DNA of 64,000 bases from Acidithiobacillus montserratensis (GTDB lineage: Bacteria > Pseudomonadota > Gammaproteobacteria > Acidithiobacillales > Acidithiobacillaceae): NCBI RefSeq assembly GCF_018853465.1, contig NZ_JABBOU010000051.1, positions 1-64,000 on the forward strand, read 5' to 3'. The position numbers and the translations under genes are program-made. Numbering within the stretch: the first letter of the stretch is position 1; the number at the start of each line of letters is the position of its first letter. Below the pieces are notes generated by a model. That model searched no databases. It saw only the letters and a list, made by a program, of their open reading frames with translations, and had not been told where the DNA came from. This document shows, in pieces, positions 46,732 to 56,015 of the stretch.

Positions 46732-48992
46732 TGGGACACTCTCTCTGAACAAGCCAGTTTCATCAACAATTCCGGCATCACGGGGATCTGATCAATGTTC
46801 ATTTTTAATGCCTGTTGAATAGCATTCACAATGGCCGGCGCCGGGCCATCCATGGGAAGCTCTCCTACCCCCTTTGCACCTTTGGGACCGGCACCCAATC
46901 CTTTCTCCATCAATACCACTTGTATAGGCCCGATATCCGCAGTGGTTGGGATAATATAATTAGTCAAACGATCATTGGCCATCACCCCAACATCGTTCCA
47001 GAGCACGTTTTCATAGAGTGCATAACCAATACCCTGCACTACCCCCCCCTCGATCTGTCCCTGTACAATTTGCGGATGTACCGCATGCCCTATTTCCTGG
47101 ACGGCAGTAAAGTTCAGGATACGGGTTTCATAAGTTAATTTATCAATTTCCACTTCGGCAATATATGCAGCCCAAGCGAAACTGGAATAAGCTCGACCAG
47201 TAAATTTATTTTCATCCCAAAGCATTTGCGCGGGCGGTTGATAGCTCGCTGACACCAACAAATCTTTTTTAGACTCCTGCATCCGGAGACAGGCATCAGC
47301 AAATTCATCAACTGAATATAGCTTGGAAAGTCCACCTTCAGTCATTAGCTTCTGCAATAAAAGATTGGCTGCTCTTTCAACTAACTCACCAACCACCATA
47401 CATGTGCGAGAAGCAACAGTCGGTCCGGAATTAGGCACTCTTGTTGTATCCGTTTGCGCCAGGTGAATCTTGTCCATGGGTAATTGCAGAGCATCAGCAG
47501 CGATTTGTACTAAGGTGGTCGCAGCACCCTGGCCCATCTCCGTATTTGAGCACAGAATCTCTACCTGACCGTTGCCATGAGCTTGCAACAATACTCGCGA
47601 AGCCAGATATAATTCACCATTCCCAGTGAAGCCTGCTCCGTGTGCAAAGGTTGCCAAACCAATGCCGCGAACAGTACCATTATTTTGTTTATTCCAATGT
47701 TTAAATTCTGCCTGACGCTCATAATATTGACTTACCCGAAGTGCTTCTTCGAGAGCATCCTGAGCAAAGCAATCGTTTTGAAGAATATCACCTGTCGGAC
47801 TGACATCCCCACTCCTTAACAAATTTTTTCGACGAAACTCTGCAGGATCCATTGCTAACTTTGCAGCGAGCTGATCCATCGCCACTTCCAGAGCAAAAAT
47901 ACTCTGCGGAGCGCCAAACCCGCGAAATGCTCCAAAAGGAGGATGATTAGTAGCTATGGCACGCCCTCTAACCCGAATATTTTTGCAGAAATAAGGTCCA
48001 GGAGCATGAATAACTCCACGAGACAGGACGACCGGGCTTAGCGTCCGGTAAGCACCACCATCAATGGCAAAATCCATGTCGATAAATTGCAGTTCACCAG
48101 CACGGTTTGCACCAAGGCGAAGCATCGTGCGTGAAGGATGCCGTTTAGGTGTAACCCGCATATCCTCACCGCGTTCATAAACCAGTTTGACTGGTTTCCC
48201 ACCAGCTTTGATGGCCAGCAAAGCAGCATGACAAGCAATTACCGAAGGATAATCTTCTTTACCGCCAAAGGCACCACCCGTTGTAGTTTGTACAACGCGC
48301 AGTAGGTCTTTACTTAATCCCGTACATTGCTCCAAAGCGTCCAAAACATAATAAGGACATTGCATCGAACCGTCGATTCTCAGTACCCCATCATTCTGCA
48401 GGATGGCAATCATACCTTGAGGTTCTATATAAAGCTGTTCCTGTGAAGGAGTAATGAACCTTGCATCGATAAAACATTCAATTTCATCGAAAGACTTATC
48501 AACATCACCTTTCTCAAGAAGATAATCTGAATATACATTGCCTGGAATTATCTTATTTTCGGCAGAGAGAGCTTCATCAATATCAAAAACTGGATGCGCT
48601 AGAGGTACTTCGTGAACGCGAATATGAGATAAAGCTTTTTTGAGCATATCCGGTTCAGAATGTCCCAACAGAACCAACGCCTCCCCCGCGTGACGAAATA
48701 CCCGATCCACCAATACTGGCTGATCATTCTCCAGCAGCTTGACAGCATTAAGCCCCGGAATATCTTTTGCTGTGACAATAATGAATTCAGACCAGTCAAG
48801 CGCTGGGTCAAAAAAAATCTCTTCGACTACACCACCAGCACTTGCAGTACGCAACGTCGTTGCATATATGACATCGTTTAATTCAATATCATCTACATAC
48901 ACAGCCGTCCCTAAGATCTTAGAAAGACCGTCAACACGCTTTGGTTGAGCTTTGTCAACTACCGCGCCAACATCTCTCTTATATATTTCCAT
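46728..48992 (-). CDS. Molybdenum hydroxylase large subunit (xanthine/uracil dehydrogenase-like)
   Basis: This 754-residue catalytic subunit binds molybdopterin. Recognisable segments are GGAFGGKED near residue 235, FRGFGAPQSIFALEVAMD near residue 350 and GAKGVGELPMDGPAPAIVNAI near 720, where the Glu is the conserved catalytic base. It may oxidise hypoxanthine/xanthine, or uracil/thymine to barbiturates as in actinobacterial uracil dehydrogenase. The barbiturase-family gene three positions downstream favours the second, while the adjacent adenine and guanine deaminases favour the first; one enzyme could serve both. The ATG at 48992 has AAGGTGAG upstream. Confidence 0.88.
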   Translation of the reverse strand: MEIYKRDVGAVVDKAQPKRVDGLSKILGTAVYVDDIELNDVIYATTLRTASAGGVVEEIFFDPALDWSEFIIVTAKDIPGLNAVKLLENDQPVLVDRVFRHAGEALVLLGHSEPDMLKKALSHIRVHEVPLAHPVFDIDEALSAENKIIPGNVYSDYLLEKGDVDKSFDEIECFIDARFITPSQEQLYIEPQGMIAILQNDGVLRIDGSMQCPYYVLDALEQCTGLSKDLLRVVQTTTGGAFGGKEDYPSVIACHAALLAIKAGGKPVKLVYERGEDMRVTPKRHPSRTMLRLGANRAGELQFIDMDFAIDGGAYRTLSPVVLSRGVIHAPGPYFCKNIRVRGRAIATNHPPFGAFRGFGAPQSIFALEVAMDQLAAKLAMDPAEFRRKNLLRSGDVSPTGDILQNDCFAQDALEEALRVSQYYERQAEFKHWNKQNNGTVRGIGLATFAHGAGFTGNGELYLASRVLLQAHGNGQVEILCSNTEMGQGAATTLVQIAADALQLPMDKIHLAQTDTTRVPNSGPTVASRTCMVVGELVERAANLLLQKLMTEGGLSKLYSVDEFADACLRMQESKKDLLVSASYQPPAQMLWDENKFTGRAYSSFAWAAYIAEVEIDKLTYETRILNFTAVQEIGHAVHPQIVQGQIEGGVVQGIGYALYENVLWNDVGVMANDRLTNYIIPTTADIGPIQVVLMEKGLGAGPKGAKGVGELPMDGPAPAIVNAIQQALKMNIDQIPVMPELLMKLACSERVSQ

Positions 48993-49042
48993 AATAAATC
49001 TCACCTTAAATACGTCAAAACCACTGACGAAATATTCGCACA

Positions 49043-50071
49043 TTAATTACTGTTATTGTTTTTTTTATCAACATCCAGAATATGTTTAATAATCGCCTTA
49101 GTTACTTTGACGGCGTTTTCTTCGGCCAACTCACTAGCATAAAGATCTCCAGTTTTCCAGATTTGCTCCTCAGTTTTCCCTGGTGGCGGAATATCAATAT
49201 CTGAGATACCACGAACTGACAAATAATTATTTTCCAAACCAAATCGAGATAAAGCGGCAACATCACCAAGATCTTCCATGGCTGTATTGGTATACGCAGC
49301 TTGGCCATGAGTATAGAGATTTACAATCTTTTCAGCTATGGCCTGATTTTCTTTACCAATCCAAAAGTCATCGCCTGTAATCGTCGCCCCAACCATAATT
49401 TTAGGCTGAGTAGAAATGGAAAAAGTGTGATCCAGCTTTTTAGCTTCGGAAGTATTCTCCAGTTTTACACCTGCAGATGCTTTCACCGCCATATTCAATA
49501 TTTGTGGATTAATCTTATAGGCAAGATTCTCCAGTGTATTTTGTGTGAAATTGGCACAATCACCAGGGTGTGAGTAATCATCACATCCTGGCGGCGCCCA
49601 AGCCAACGTTTTTTTATCACTCAAATAGTGATGACCAAATGCCCACGAAACAACCCAGCTATTAATATAAACACTACCGAGTGCTGATTCTTTATTATCA
49701 ACACCACCGGCTATGCCACTACGTATAAATATGGTTTTTCTCACGTTCAGTTCAGGGTCTTTCACCATACTTGTAACCGATATAGCTGCGTTCATTTCTC
49801 CTTCGCCTGTTTCAGTTACGCAAACCCCGTGTTCATTACATATCAGGGGTCGATATAATCCAGGAATATTTATGCTTTTATACTGATATGATTTTTGACT
49901 TTTCCATGCATGCCATTCTGGTGGGAAAGCTGTTAATACGATCACTTTTGGTTGCATAATCAGTGATTTTTGACCTGCTGCTGGGTTAGCAAAAGCCTCG
50001 TTTGCTATTATTGCCAGCCCTACGAAAAAGGGTACCATGCCAATTCTAATATTCTTATCTAAAAATCTCAT
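49043..50071 (-). CDS. Exported NUP-family purine nucleosidase-like protein
   Basis: A 342-residue protein with a clear signal peptide (cleavage near residue 28, NEAFA before NPAAG). The body matches the purine nucleoside permease (NUP) family, which structurally belongs with nucleoside phosphorylases: VIVLTAFPPEWHAW, GEGEMNAAISVTSM, IFIRSGIAGGV, YTNTAMEDLGDVAAL and LSVRGISDID. No membrane helices other than the signal are present, so despite the name it is probably a periplasmic or secreted nucleosidase. It sits between the Mo hydroxylase and the adenine deaminase genes, 21 bp from the latter. GGAAGAAATT precedes the ATG. Confidence 0.83.
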   Translation of the reverse strand: MRFLDKNIRIGMVPFFVGLAIIANEAFANPAAGQKSLIMQPKVIVLTAFPPEWHAWKSQKSYQYKSINIPGLYRPLICNEHGVCVTETGEGEMNAAISVTSMVKDPELNVRKTIFIRSGIAGGVDNKESALGSVYINSWVVSWAFGHHYLSDKKTLAWAPPGCDDYSHPGDCANFTQNTLENLAYKINPQILNMAVKASAGVKLENTSEAKKLDHTFSISTQPKIMVGATITGDDFWIGKENQAIAEKIVNLYTHGQAAYTNTAMEDLGDVAALSRFGLENNYLSVRGISDIDIPPPGKTEEQIWKTGDLYASELAEENAVKVTKAIIKHILDVDKKNNNSN

Positions 50072-50092
50072 AATTTCTTCCTTTTCCTACTA

Positions 50093-51124
50093 TTAAGATA
50101 GAAAACCATCAACATAATTTTCTAGTGCTGAAAACATTTGCTTTTTTTTCTCTGTGGTACAGAAAGAAGCTTCTATAGCATTTTTTTGCAGTAAAATTAT
50201 ATCATTGATATCGCGTTCTAGACAGTTTACAGTGCTGATGATGTTTTCATTCAGATACCCCCCGAAATAAGCCGGATCATCAGAATTAATGGTCACATGT
50301 AAACCTGCATCTATCATTTTACCCAAATTATGAGATTCAAGATCGGGGAAAACCTTGAGTTCCACATTGGAAAAAGGACACACAGTCAACGGAATACGTT
50401 CTTCCAACAATCGCTCAACCAAACCAGAATCCTCTAGACAACGCACACCATGATCAATACGTTCCACCTTCAAGAGGTTCAAGGCTTCCCATATATATTC
50501 TGGCGGTCCTTCTTCACCTGCATGTGCAACTCGATGTAGTCCTAAGTTTTTAGCCCTCTGAAAAACCTCTTGAAATTTACGAGGAGGATTCCCAAGCTCT
50601 GCCGAATCCAAACCGATTCCTGCAATTCCACCAATTTTCATGGCGTCGTGCAGAAGACTAACCGTTGACTCTGCGTCACGGTCTCTTTCGAAACAGAGAA
50701 TCAGCGCACTACTTATCCCCCATTCACATTCTGCTTCTGCAAGGGCTGAACGAATCCCCCCCATAACCACATCTAGGGCAATCCCATGAGACAAATGTGT
50801 CTGAGGATCAAAAAAAATCTCCGTATGCATTATTCCTTGCTGTTTACAGCGCTGCAGATAAGCTTTAGTTAATTCATAAAAATCAAGCTCTTCACGTAAA
50901 ACCGAGGCTCCTAGATAATAGACATTAAGAAAACTTTGTAAATCCTTAAACTGGTAAGCAGATCTGGCGCTCTCGATATCTTTATAGGGCAAATTGATTT
51001 CATTCCGCTGCGCAAACCTCAGTAACATCTCTGGCTCAAGGGTTCCCTCGATATGAAGATGTAATTCTACTTTGGGCATATGCTTTACGAAGCTTTCAAA
51101 CTCTATTTTGCTTTCTTCTTTCAT
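50093..51124 (-). CDS. Adenine deaminase-type member of the adenosine deaminase family
   Basis: The 343-residue metal-dependent deaminase has all metal and catalytic motifs: VELHLHIEG, HAGEEG, DHGVRCLED and NSDDPAYFGGY. The last motif, with PAYFGGY, is the form seen in yeast Aah1 and bacterial adenine deaminases of this family, whereas adenosine deaminases usually read TDDP followed by other residues. It would thus turn adenine into hypoxanthine, which agrees with the presence of nucleosidases that act earlier. The distinction from adenosine deaminase is by motif memory and not by alignment. Confidence 0.82.
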   Translation of the reverse strand: MKEESKIEFESFVKHMPKVELHLHIEGTLEPEMLLRFAQRNEINLPYKDIESARSAYQFKDLQSFLNVYYLGASVLREELDFYELTKAYLQRCKQQGIMHTEIFFDPQTHLSHGIALDVVMGGIRSALAEAECEWGISSALILCFERDRDAESTVSLLHDAMKIGGIAGIGLDSAELGNPPRKFQEVFQRAKNLGLHRVAHAGEEGPPEYIWEALNLLKVERIDHGVRCLEDSGLVERLLEERIPLTVCPFSNVELKVFPDLESHNLGKMIDAGLHVTINSDDPAYFGGYLNENIISTVNCLERDINDIILLQKNAIEASFCTTEKKKQMFSALENYVDGFLS

Positions 51125-51168
51125 TCGGTAAAACGCTCCTAATGTTTGTTATAGACTCAGATGAATAC

Positions 51169-52401
51169 TCAGGCGGCACGCTCACTAGCGAGCCAGGTTC
51201 CTTGTGGTCGTTCTTCTAATTCAGACATTGTTCCGCCAATACATTCAGAGAACCAACCGTCCCAGGACTGATTCTTTTGCTTAGATGGCAATAATATAAA
51301 ATCTGCTCTTTTCCCCGGACATAGATTTCCTGCAATGGCATCTCGATTCATCGCCTCAGCGCCAGCTAATGTGGCACGATAGAGCGCTTCTTGAAAGGAG
51401 ATCTTAATCCCCGCTTTTCGGTGTATCGCTATAAATCTCTGAATGACATGCAACATACTATGACTTGGACCGGCACCAACATCAGTTGCTAATGCATATG
51501 GAATATGATATTCCTGCAATTTCTCCAGAGGCATACGGTTGTTTCCGAGTGCCTCGTTACTACTCGGACAATGGGCGACCCAAGAACCTCGTGCAAACAG
51601 ACATTGCCATTCTGAATCATTCATTTCGATGCAGTGCCCAAGAATAGTTTTTGGCGTAAGCAAACCCGCCTTATCATAAACTTGCGTATAGCTTTCGGCA
51701 TCCGGAAATAACTCCTTGACCCACGCTATCTCAGCATTTGATTCAGCTAAATGTGTCTGCACAAATGAAGATGTTTGAACTGCTATCATACCAAGATAAC
51801 TAAGAATTTCTGTACTGAGATTGGGTGCGAAACGTGGCGTTAACGCATAATGGTGACGATCATTTCTCATCATAATTTCGTTTAAAAGAATAGGATCATG
51901 TAAACTATAATCGGTTAAATCATTAGGGGCATTTATAGCCATCAACACATTGCCAATTATCCAGTCACCACGCATTTTTTGCATGGCAATCTCTGTTGCT
52001 GCGGCATGCGGACTAGAGTAACTCATTCCCATGACTGTACCTGCCCGCAACATATCGGCATAAAACTCTTCTGCTGCCTGACCTGCCTTTCCAGTATCTA
52101 TATAACTTGCTTCCTCAGGCCATATATGCTCCTTTAACCAGGTTAATAATTCTCCAGAATATTTACCCCTTACTTGATGCTGTACCCAATGTAAATGCAC
52201 ATCAGCAAATCCCGGCATCAACACCCCATCCAACTCTACAGTTTCAATATTATTTTCACATCCTTTAATTACATCACTAAAATACCCTATTTTTTTAATT
52301 ATACCATCCTCTGTATAAATTGCCCCATCAACAAAGCAGTCTGCAACCGCGTGATTTCTGGGATTTATGATTGAAGCTCGAAATATTTTTTTATTTTCCA
52401 T
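51169..52401 (-). CDS. guaD: Guanine deaminase
   Basis: A 410-residue amidohydrolase that converts guanine to xanthine. Motifs are PGFADVHLHWVQHQ (HxH metal ligands), LGHCIEMNDSEW, VAHCPSSNEALGNNRMPL and ATDVGAGPSHSMLHVI, which correspond one by one to guanine deaminase signatures. It lies between the NCS1 permease (8-bp gap) and the adenine deaminase genes, so both purine bases are funnelled to oxypurines. The ribosome site before the ATG is weak (AGAAAAG). Confidence 0.9.
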   Translation of the reverse strand: MENKKIFRASIINPRNHAVADCFVDGAIYTEDGIIKKIGYFSDVIKGCENNIETVELDGVLMPGFADVHLHWVQHQVRGKYSGELLTWLKEHIWPEEASYIDTGKAGQAAEEFYADMLRAGTVMGMSYSSPHAAATEIAMQKMRGDWIIGNVLMAINAPNDLTDYSLHDPILLNEIMMRNDRHHYALTPRFAPNLSTEILSYLGMIAVQTSSFVQTHLAESNAEIAWVKELFPDAESYTQVYDKAGLLTPKTILGHCIEMNDSEWQCLFARGSWVAHCPSSNEALGNNRMPLEKLQEYHIPYALATDVGAGPSHSMLHVIQRFIAIHRKAGIKISFQEALYRATLAGAEAMNRDAIAGNLCPGKRADFILLPSKQKNQSWDGWFSECIGGTMSELEERPQGTWLASERAA

Positions 52402-52409
52402 CTTTTCTA

Positions 52410-53813
52410 TTACTCAGCAATTTTAGGTTTTTCAATATTCAAAGAACCTACTTCATTATTGCGACTTTCTGTTTTTTCAGAATATCTCGACACAGACCTA
52501 AAAGCCACGAATAACACCACACCTGTAATTGCCCCTAATAATGGTGAAATATCATTACCATGTAACCATTGCGCTCCTGGACCTTCCCAAAGTGGATTAT
52601 TGGAAAACAGAATTGTAATAATTACTCCCAATACCAATATGGCAATATTCATCCCATGGTTTTGTGAAAAACTGATACCATGAATTTTTTCGGGAACCAC
52701 ATCCATCAATACATAACCAACCATTAATCCAGTCCAAGGGGCAGCAATAATTATCAGCAAATCCAAGAATGTCTGAAATGAATCCCAGAAAGAAGGAGCT
52801 ATAAACAACATATAGATACCAACAAGTGTAGCTAGAATTGCATCTACAACCGTAAATATTTTACGATCTATATCTCTACCAACTACCACCGCCAGACTGA
52901 AGGCTGAGCTGTAGGAGTTTAGAAAATTAGAAGCGAGAAGACCTAGAACAGCAAATAAACAAAATCCTAAATACAACAATGAATCACCCAAACCTTTTGC
53001 CGCTATGGTGATCCCCGAGGGACCCACCTGAATTCCACCATGCACATAAAGTGTTATAGCCAAAGCTAAAATGAGGGCACCACCGACAAAACCACCGAGG
53101 CTTGGCCACAGCGCAATTTGCGTAAGGCTCGTATCTTGGCGAACATAACGTGAGTAATCCGAGGCAAACATGGTCCAGGAAAAAGCCCCTCCCATCAATG
53201 CTAAAGAAATACCTCCCAAAGCTTGCAATGCGCTAAAATGTCCAGAAGCCGGGACAGATGTTAATGCTTCTCCTCCATGCAACCAGATTAAAATAGCCGC
53301 CGCAAACAAGGCCAAAAAGATTGCGCCGACGGTTTGCGCCGAGACAATAGCCCTATAACCGATCACCGGGATCACAAAATTTGCACATAAGGCTATGATA
53401 AGGGCTAAATAAAGACTTTGTTCAGGAGACACTAGTGCGTAGCTATTGAATACACTACGTAGAATATATACTACCAGGACGAGAACCACAGCCTGCCAGC
53501 CAATCTGTGACAGCCAGTTACTGAGAGATATCAGTTTATTAAATGGTTGTCCAAAAACTCTTGCTGAAACCGCCATAGTGGGAATGCCATAGACGAACCC
53601 TGGGATACTCAATATTCCCACAGCAAGAAAAAGCAAGGACGCCAGAAGCACCACCCAAAGAAAGGATGCCAAGGGAAACAACTGGGCGATGAGCACACCC
53701 ACTGGCAAACTGGACGCCGTCATGGTAGCAGCCAACCAAATCAAAGCCACTCGCGGGGCAGTGCTGGTCCGTTCTAGATTGGTAGTTGCACTGATGGAAT
53801 GGGTGTCACTCAT
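52410..53813 (-). CDS. NCS1-family purine/cytosine permease (C, CodB-like)
   Basis: A 467-residue inner-membrane transporter with about twelve helices, of the CodB/cytosine-purine branch of NCS1 (SLPVGVLIAQLFP in helix 1, FASDYSRYVRQDTS after helix 6, NFLNSYSSAFSLAVVVGR in helix 8). Its position ahead of guanine and adenine deaminase genes suggests purine base import. It starts 23 bp after the tonB stop on the same strand, with GGAG near the ATG, so it is likely co-transcribed with tonB. Confidence 0.88.
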   Translation of the reverse strand: MSDTHSISATTNLERTSTAPRVALIWLAATMTASSLPVGVLIAQLFPLASFLWVVLLASLLFLAVGILSIPGFVYGIPTMAVSARVFGQPFNKLISLSNWLSQIGWQAVVLVLVVYILRSVFNSYALVSPEQSLYLALIIALCANFVIPVIGYRAIVSAQTVGAIFLALFAAAILIWLHGGEALTSVPASGHFSALQALGGISLALMGGAFSWTMFASDYSRYVRQDTSLTQIALWPSLGGFVGGALILALAITLYVHGGIQVGPSGITIAAKGLGDSLLYLGFCLFAVLGLLASNFLNSYSSAFSLAVVVGRDIDRKIFTVVDAILATLVGIYMLFIAPSFWDSFQTFLDLLIIIAAPWTGLMVGYVLMDVVPEKIHGISFSQNHGMNIAILVLGVIITILFSNNPLWEGPGAQWLHGNDISPLLGAITGVVLFVAFRSVSRYSEKTESRNNEVGSLNIEKPKIAE

Positions 53814-53836
53814 TTCATTTCTCCAACTATTCTGAT

Positions 53837-54598
53837 TTAGTCAGAACTAGCCCCGACTTCGACAGGTATCTGAAAAATGGTATTCTGCTTGGGCATTTTC
53901 TTCAGGAAGGGCGGAAAACTTCCGCTCTCCACGGCCGCCAGTGCCGCTCGATTCACTGCCGACAAAGGACTGGGATCAATAACTTTTGCCCACAAGACTT
54001 TCCCGGTCGGCGAAACTTCAAATTCCACGGTAGCCTTCCCTTTCAAACCCATGGCCTTCAGTTCGGCGGGTACGTGCAAATTCTGCTGGATCATCGGCCT
54101 TAACAAACCGACATATCGTCCCATCAACGAGGCCGTTTGCGCTGCCGACAGTGGCGGCGGCGCGGGTGGTGGAGGGGTCACGACCGGTTTGGGCGGTGCT
54201 GGTGGCGCAGGCGGTACCGGCAACGGTTTGGGCGCTGGTGGTGTCACTGTTTTCACCGGCGGTGTCGGTACCGGAACCGGTTTTGGCGGTATCACCACTT
54301 TGGGATGCGGTCGTGGAGGCGGTGGCGTCACATGATGCACTACCGGCTTGGGTGGCACGGGTTTCGGTTGGGGAATCACCTTCGGTGGCGGTGGCGGTAA
54401 CGTCACCACTTGCACGGCAATCACATGTTCCTTGGGTTTAACGACGGGGGGTATAGGTCTGCTCTGACCATACCAGACCAAGCCGAGTACCAGCATTATT
54501 TCGACCGCAACAGCAGCACCCAAAGCATATTTGAAATGCTGATCTTTTACGTTCGGCACAAATGCGAAATTGCCATTTTCAGTGATCATGCTTGCCAT
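53837..54598 (-). CDS. tonB: TonB energy-transducing protein
   Basis: A 253-residue inner-membrane protein: a cytoplasmic N-terminus, one transmembrane helix at about residues 26-44 (ALGAAVAVEIMLVLGLVWY), a long Pro/Lys/Val-rich periplasmic spacer (about 60-150) and a C-terminal TonB domain (MGLKGKATVEFEVSPTGKV). It transmits proton-motive force to outer-membrane receptors. It is less AT-rich than the catabolic genes, due mainly to proline codons. Gaps of 66 bp to exbD and 23 bp to the permease gene suggest an operon. Start ATG has only a weak site; a second in-frame ATG three codons later is possible. Confidence 0.93.
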   Translation of the reverse strand: MASMITENGNFAFVPNVKDQHFKYALGAAVAVEIMLVLGLVWYGQSRPIPPVVKPKEHVIAVQVVTLPPPPPKVIPQPKPVPPKPVVHHVTPPPPRPHPKVVIPPKPVPVPTPPVKTVTPPAPKPLPVPPAPPAPPKPVVTPPPPAPPPLSAAQTASLMGRYVGLLRPMIQQNLHVPAELKAMGLKGKATVEFEVSPTGKVLWAKVIDPSPLSAVNRAALAAVESGSFPPFLKKMPKQNTIFQIPVEVGASSD

Positions 54599-54664
54599 CT
54601 GCGCTTATCCTGTTTTCCAAATGCCCACTTACCCGTAAAAAACCCTTTTTTGATATCAGTCTGT

Positions 54665-55063
54665 TCATGTGGCCTTTGCAGCTATACCGATCCCGGTGAC
54701 TCCCGCTTTCTGACAGGCGTCCATGACATGCACGAAATCCTTGAAGGGCACCATTTTGTCCGCCGCAATGGTGACTTGGGTATGCTTGGTATCACCATCC
54801 GCTCCCAGAAAACTTTGCAACTCGTCTAGCGTCATTTTTTTTCCTTTCACCACCACGCTACCGTCCTGCACTATATTCAATACAAAATGCGGGTGCGGCA
54901 GTACCTTGGTTTCGCTGGATGTCGGCAGATGTAGTTTCAGTCCTTTGTCGGTGATCATCTGTAAGGTGATCATGATGAAAAAGACCAAGAGAAAGAGCAT
55001 GACATCAATCATCGGAATAATTTCTACACGTCCTTTTTTTCGGGGACGACGCTGGGGTAGCAT
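54665..55063 (-). CDS. exbD: ExbD-family biopolymer transport protein
   Basis: This 132-residue inner-membrane protein has one N-terminal membrane helix with the conserved proton-path Asp (IPMIDVMLFLLVFFIMIT) and a periplasmic domain. With ExbB it forms the proton-driven motor for TonB. The ATG at 55063 has AGGAGTTGCTT upstream; a TTG two codons earlier is rejected. Confidence 0.94.
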   Translation of the reverse strand: MLPQRRPRKKGRVEIIPMIDVMLFLLVFFIMITLQMITDKGLKLHLPTSSETKVLPHPHFVLNIVQDGSVVVKGKKMTLDELQSFLGADGDTKHTQVTIAADKMVPFKDFVHVMDACQKAGVTGIGIAAKAT

Positions 55064-55112
55064 AAGCAACTCCTTGTCCTAAATGATAAATAGCACAACA
55101 ATCATCAGTTGA

Positions 55113-55811
55113 TTATGCCGTGGCCTTTTTTATTACCGAGGCTTGTTGCGGTATGGCTTCTTCTTCCAACACCACCGGCGCGCCGTCTAAGCGATTCATC
55201 AATACCACTTTCAGAGATTCCAGTTGAAATATCGTTTTCTCAATGGAATTATTGAACGCGTTGAAACTGAGAAGACCGAGCATGGCGATAAATAGTCCCG
55301 AGGCCGTTGCGATGAGTGCATCAGCAACCCCACCCGTCACAGAAGTCGCGTCATGGCCTGGAGCTGCCAAAATTGAAAACGCGTGGAACATCCCCAGGAT
55401 CGTGCCAAACAGACCCAGCAGCGGGGCGAGCGTGACAATCGTATCCAGAATCCACAAGCGTTTATCCAGGCTGGGCGTGGTGAGGAAAATGGCTTCGTCC
55501 AGACGATTGGCAAACGCTTCTCCTCTGGCGCTCCCATAATGGTGGATCAGGTTGAAGTGACGCAGCGCCACGCTTAACAAGGCTTCTTCCGGCAACCCTT
55601 TAGCCATTCCCGATAGTTCTTCGAGATCAGGACGTCTGAGCTTTCCCCGGTTGGAGATACCCCAGAGTATCTTCTTCCCCTTGCTGATAGCATTACGGAG
55701 ATACCAACCCCTATCAAAAATCACTGCCAATTCAATGACGAACAAGAGCATCAGAATATACAGAACGCCATCGGAGTAATTGGCAAGGTGAACGATGTAA
55801 GCAAATGACAT
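55113..55811 (-). CDS. exbB: ExbB/MotA/TolQ-family proton channel protein
   Basis: This 232-residue inner-membrane protein has three hydrophobic helices at about residues 15-32, 125-150 and 165-190, including the family core TLAPLLGLFGTILGMFHAF. It partners ExbD and TonB. It heads the leftward series exbB-exbD-tonB-NCS1-guaD and onward, with GAGGTTAC before the ATG. The N-terminus is short, as in systems dedicated to TonB. Confidence 0.94.
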   Translation of the reverse strand: MSFAYIVHLANYSDGVLYILMLLFVIELAVIFDRGWYLRNAISKGKKILWGISNRGKLRRPDLEELSGMAKGLPEEALLSVALRHFNLIHHYGSARGEAFANRLDEAIFLTTPSLDKRLWILDTIVTLAPLLGLFGTILGMFHAFSILAAPGHDATSVTGGVADALIATASGLFIAMLGLLSFNAFNNSIEKTIFQLESLKVVLMNRLDGAPVVLEEEAIPQQASVIKKATA

Positions 55812-55892
55812 AAAGTAACCTCATCTTCAGTGATTAAAAACTACCCAGCACAGATATTGCAGAAAACATGCCACCCACTGAAACTACTCAAA

Positions 55893-56015
55893 ATAGGATG
55901 ATTTTTTTCTAATTAACGAGGATCCATCATCCTTATTGCGCAATCTCGGTGCGATAACAGTATCAACGCACTATTTAAGTGCATTCAAACTGTTCGATCC
56001 TTGGGATAGGATGAT
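55893..56015. repeat. ATAGGATGAT repeats in the exbB - permease gap
   Basis: The 309-bp divergent gap 55812-56120 has no gene. It contains ATAGGATGAT at 55893-55902 and again at 56006-56015, and the complement ATCATCCT at 55926-55933, making both a direct and an inverted repeat. These may be binding sites controlling exbB or the permease. No clear consensus promoter was seen for either gene. Confidence 0.35.

Noticed and set aside
49043..50071. Membrane permease activity for the NUP-family protein
   Set aside because: Despite the family name, there is only a signal peptide and no further membrane helix; the motifs are those of the nucleoside phosphorylase fold.
54137..54441. Rightward frames rich in Gly, Trp, Arg or Val opposite tonB
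   Set aside because: They are the antisense of the proline-rich TonB spacer; the biased composition follows from proline codons and not from a real protein.
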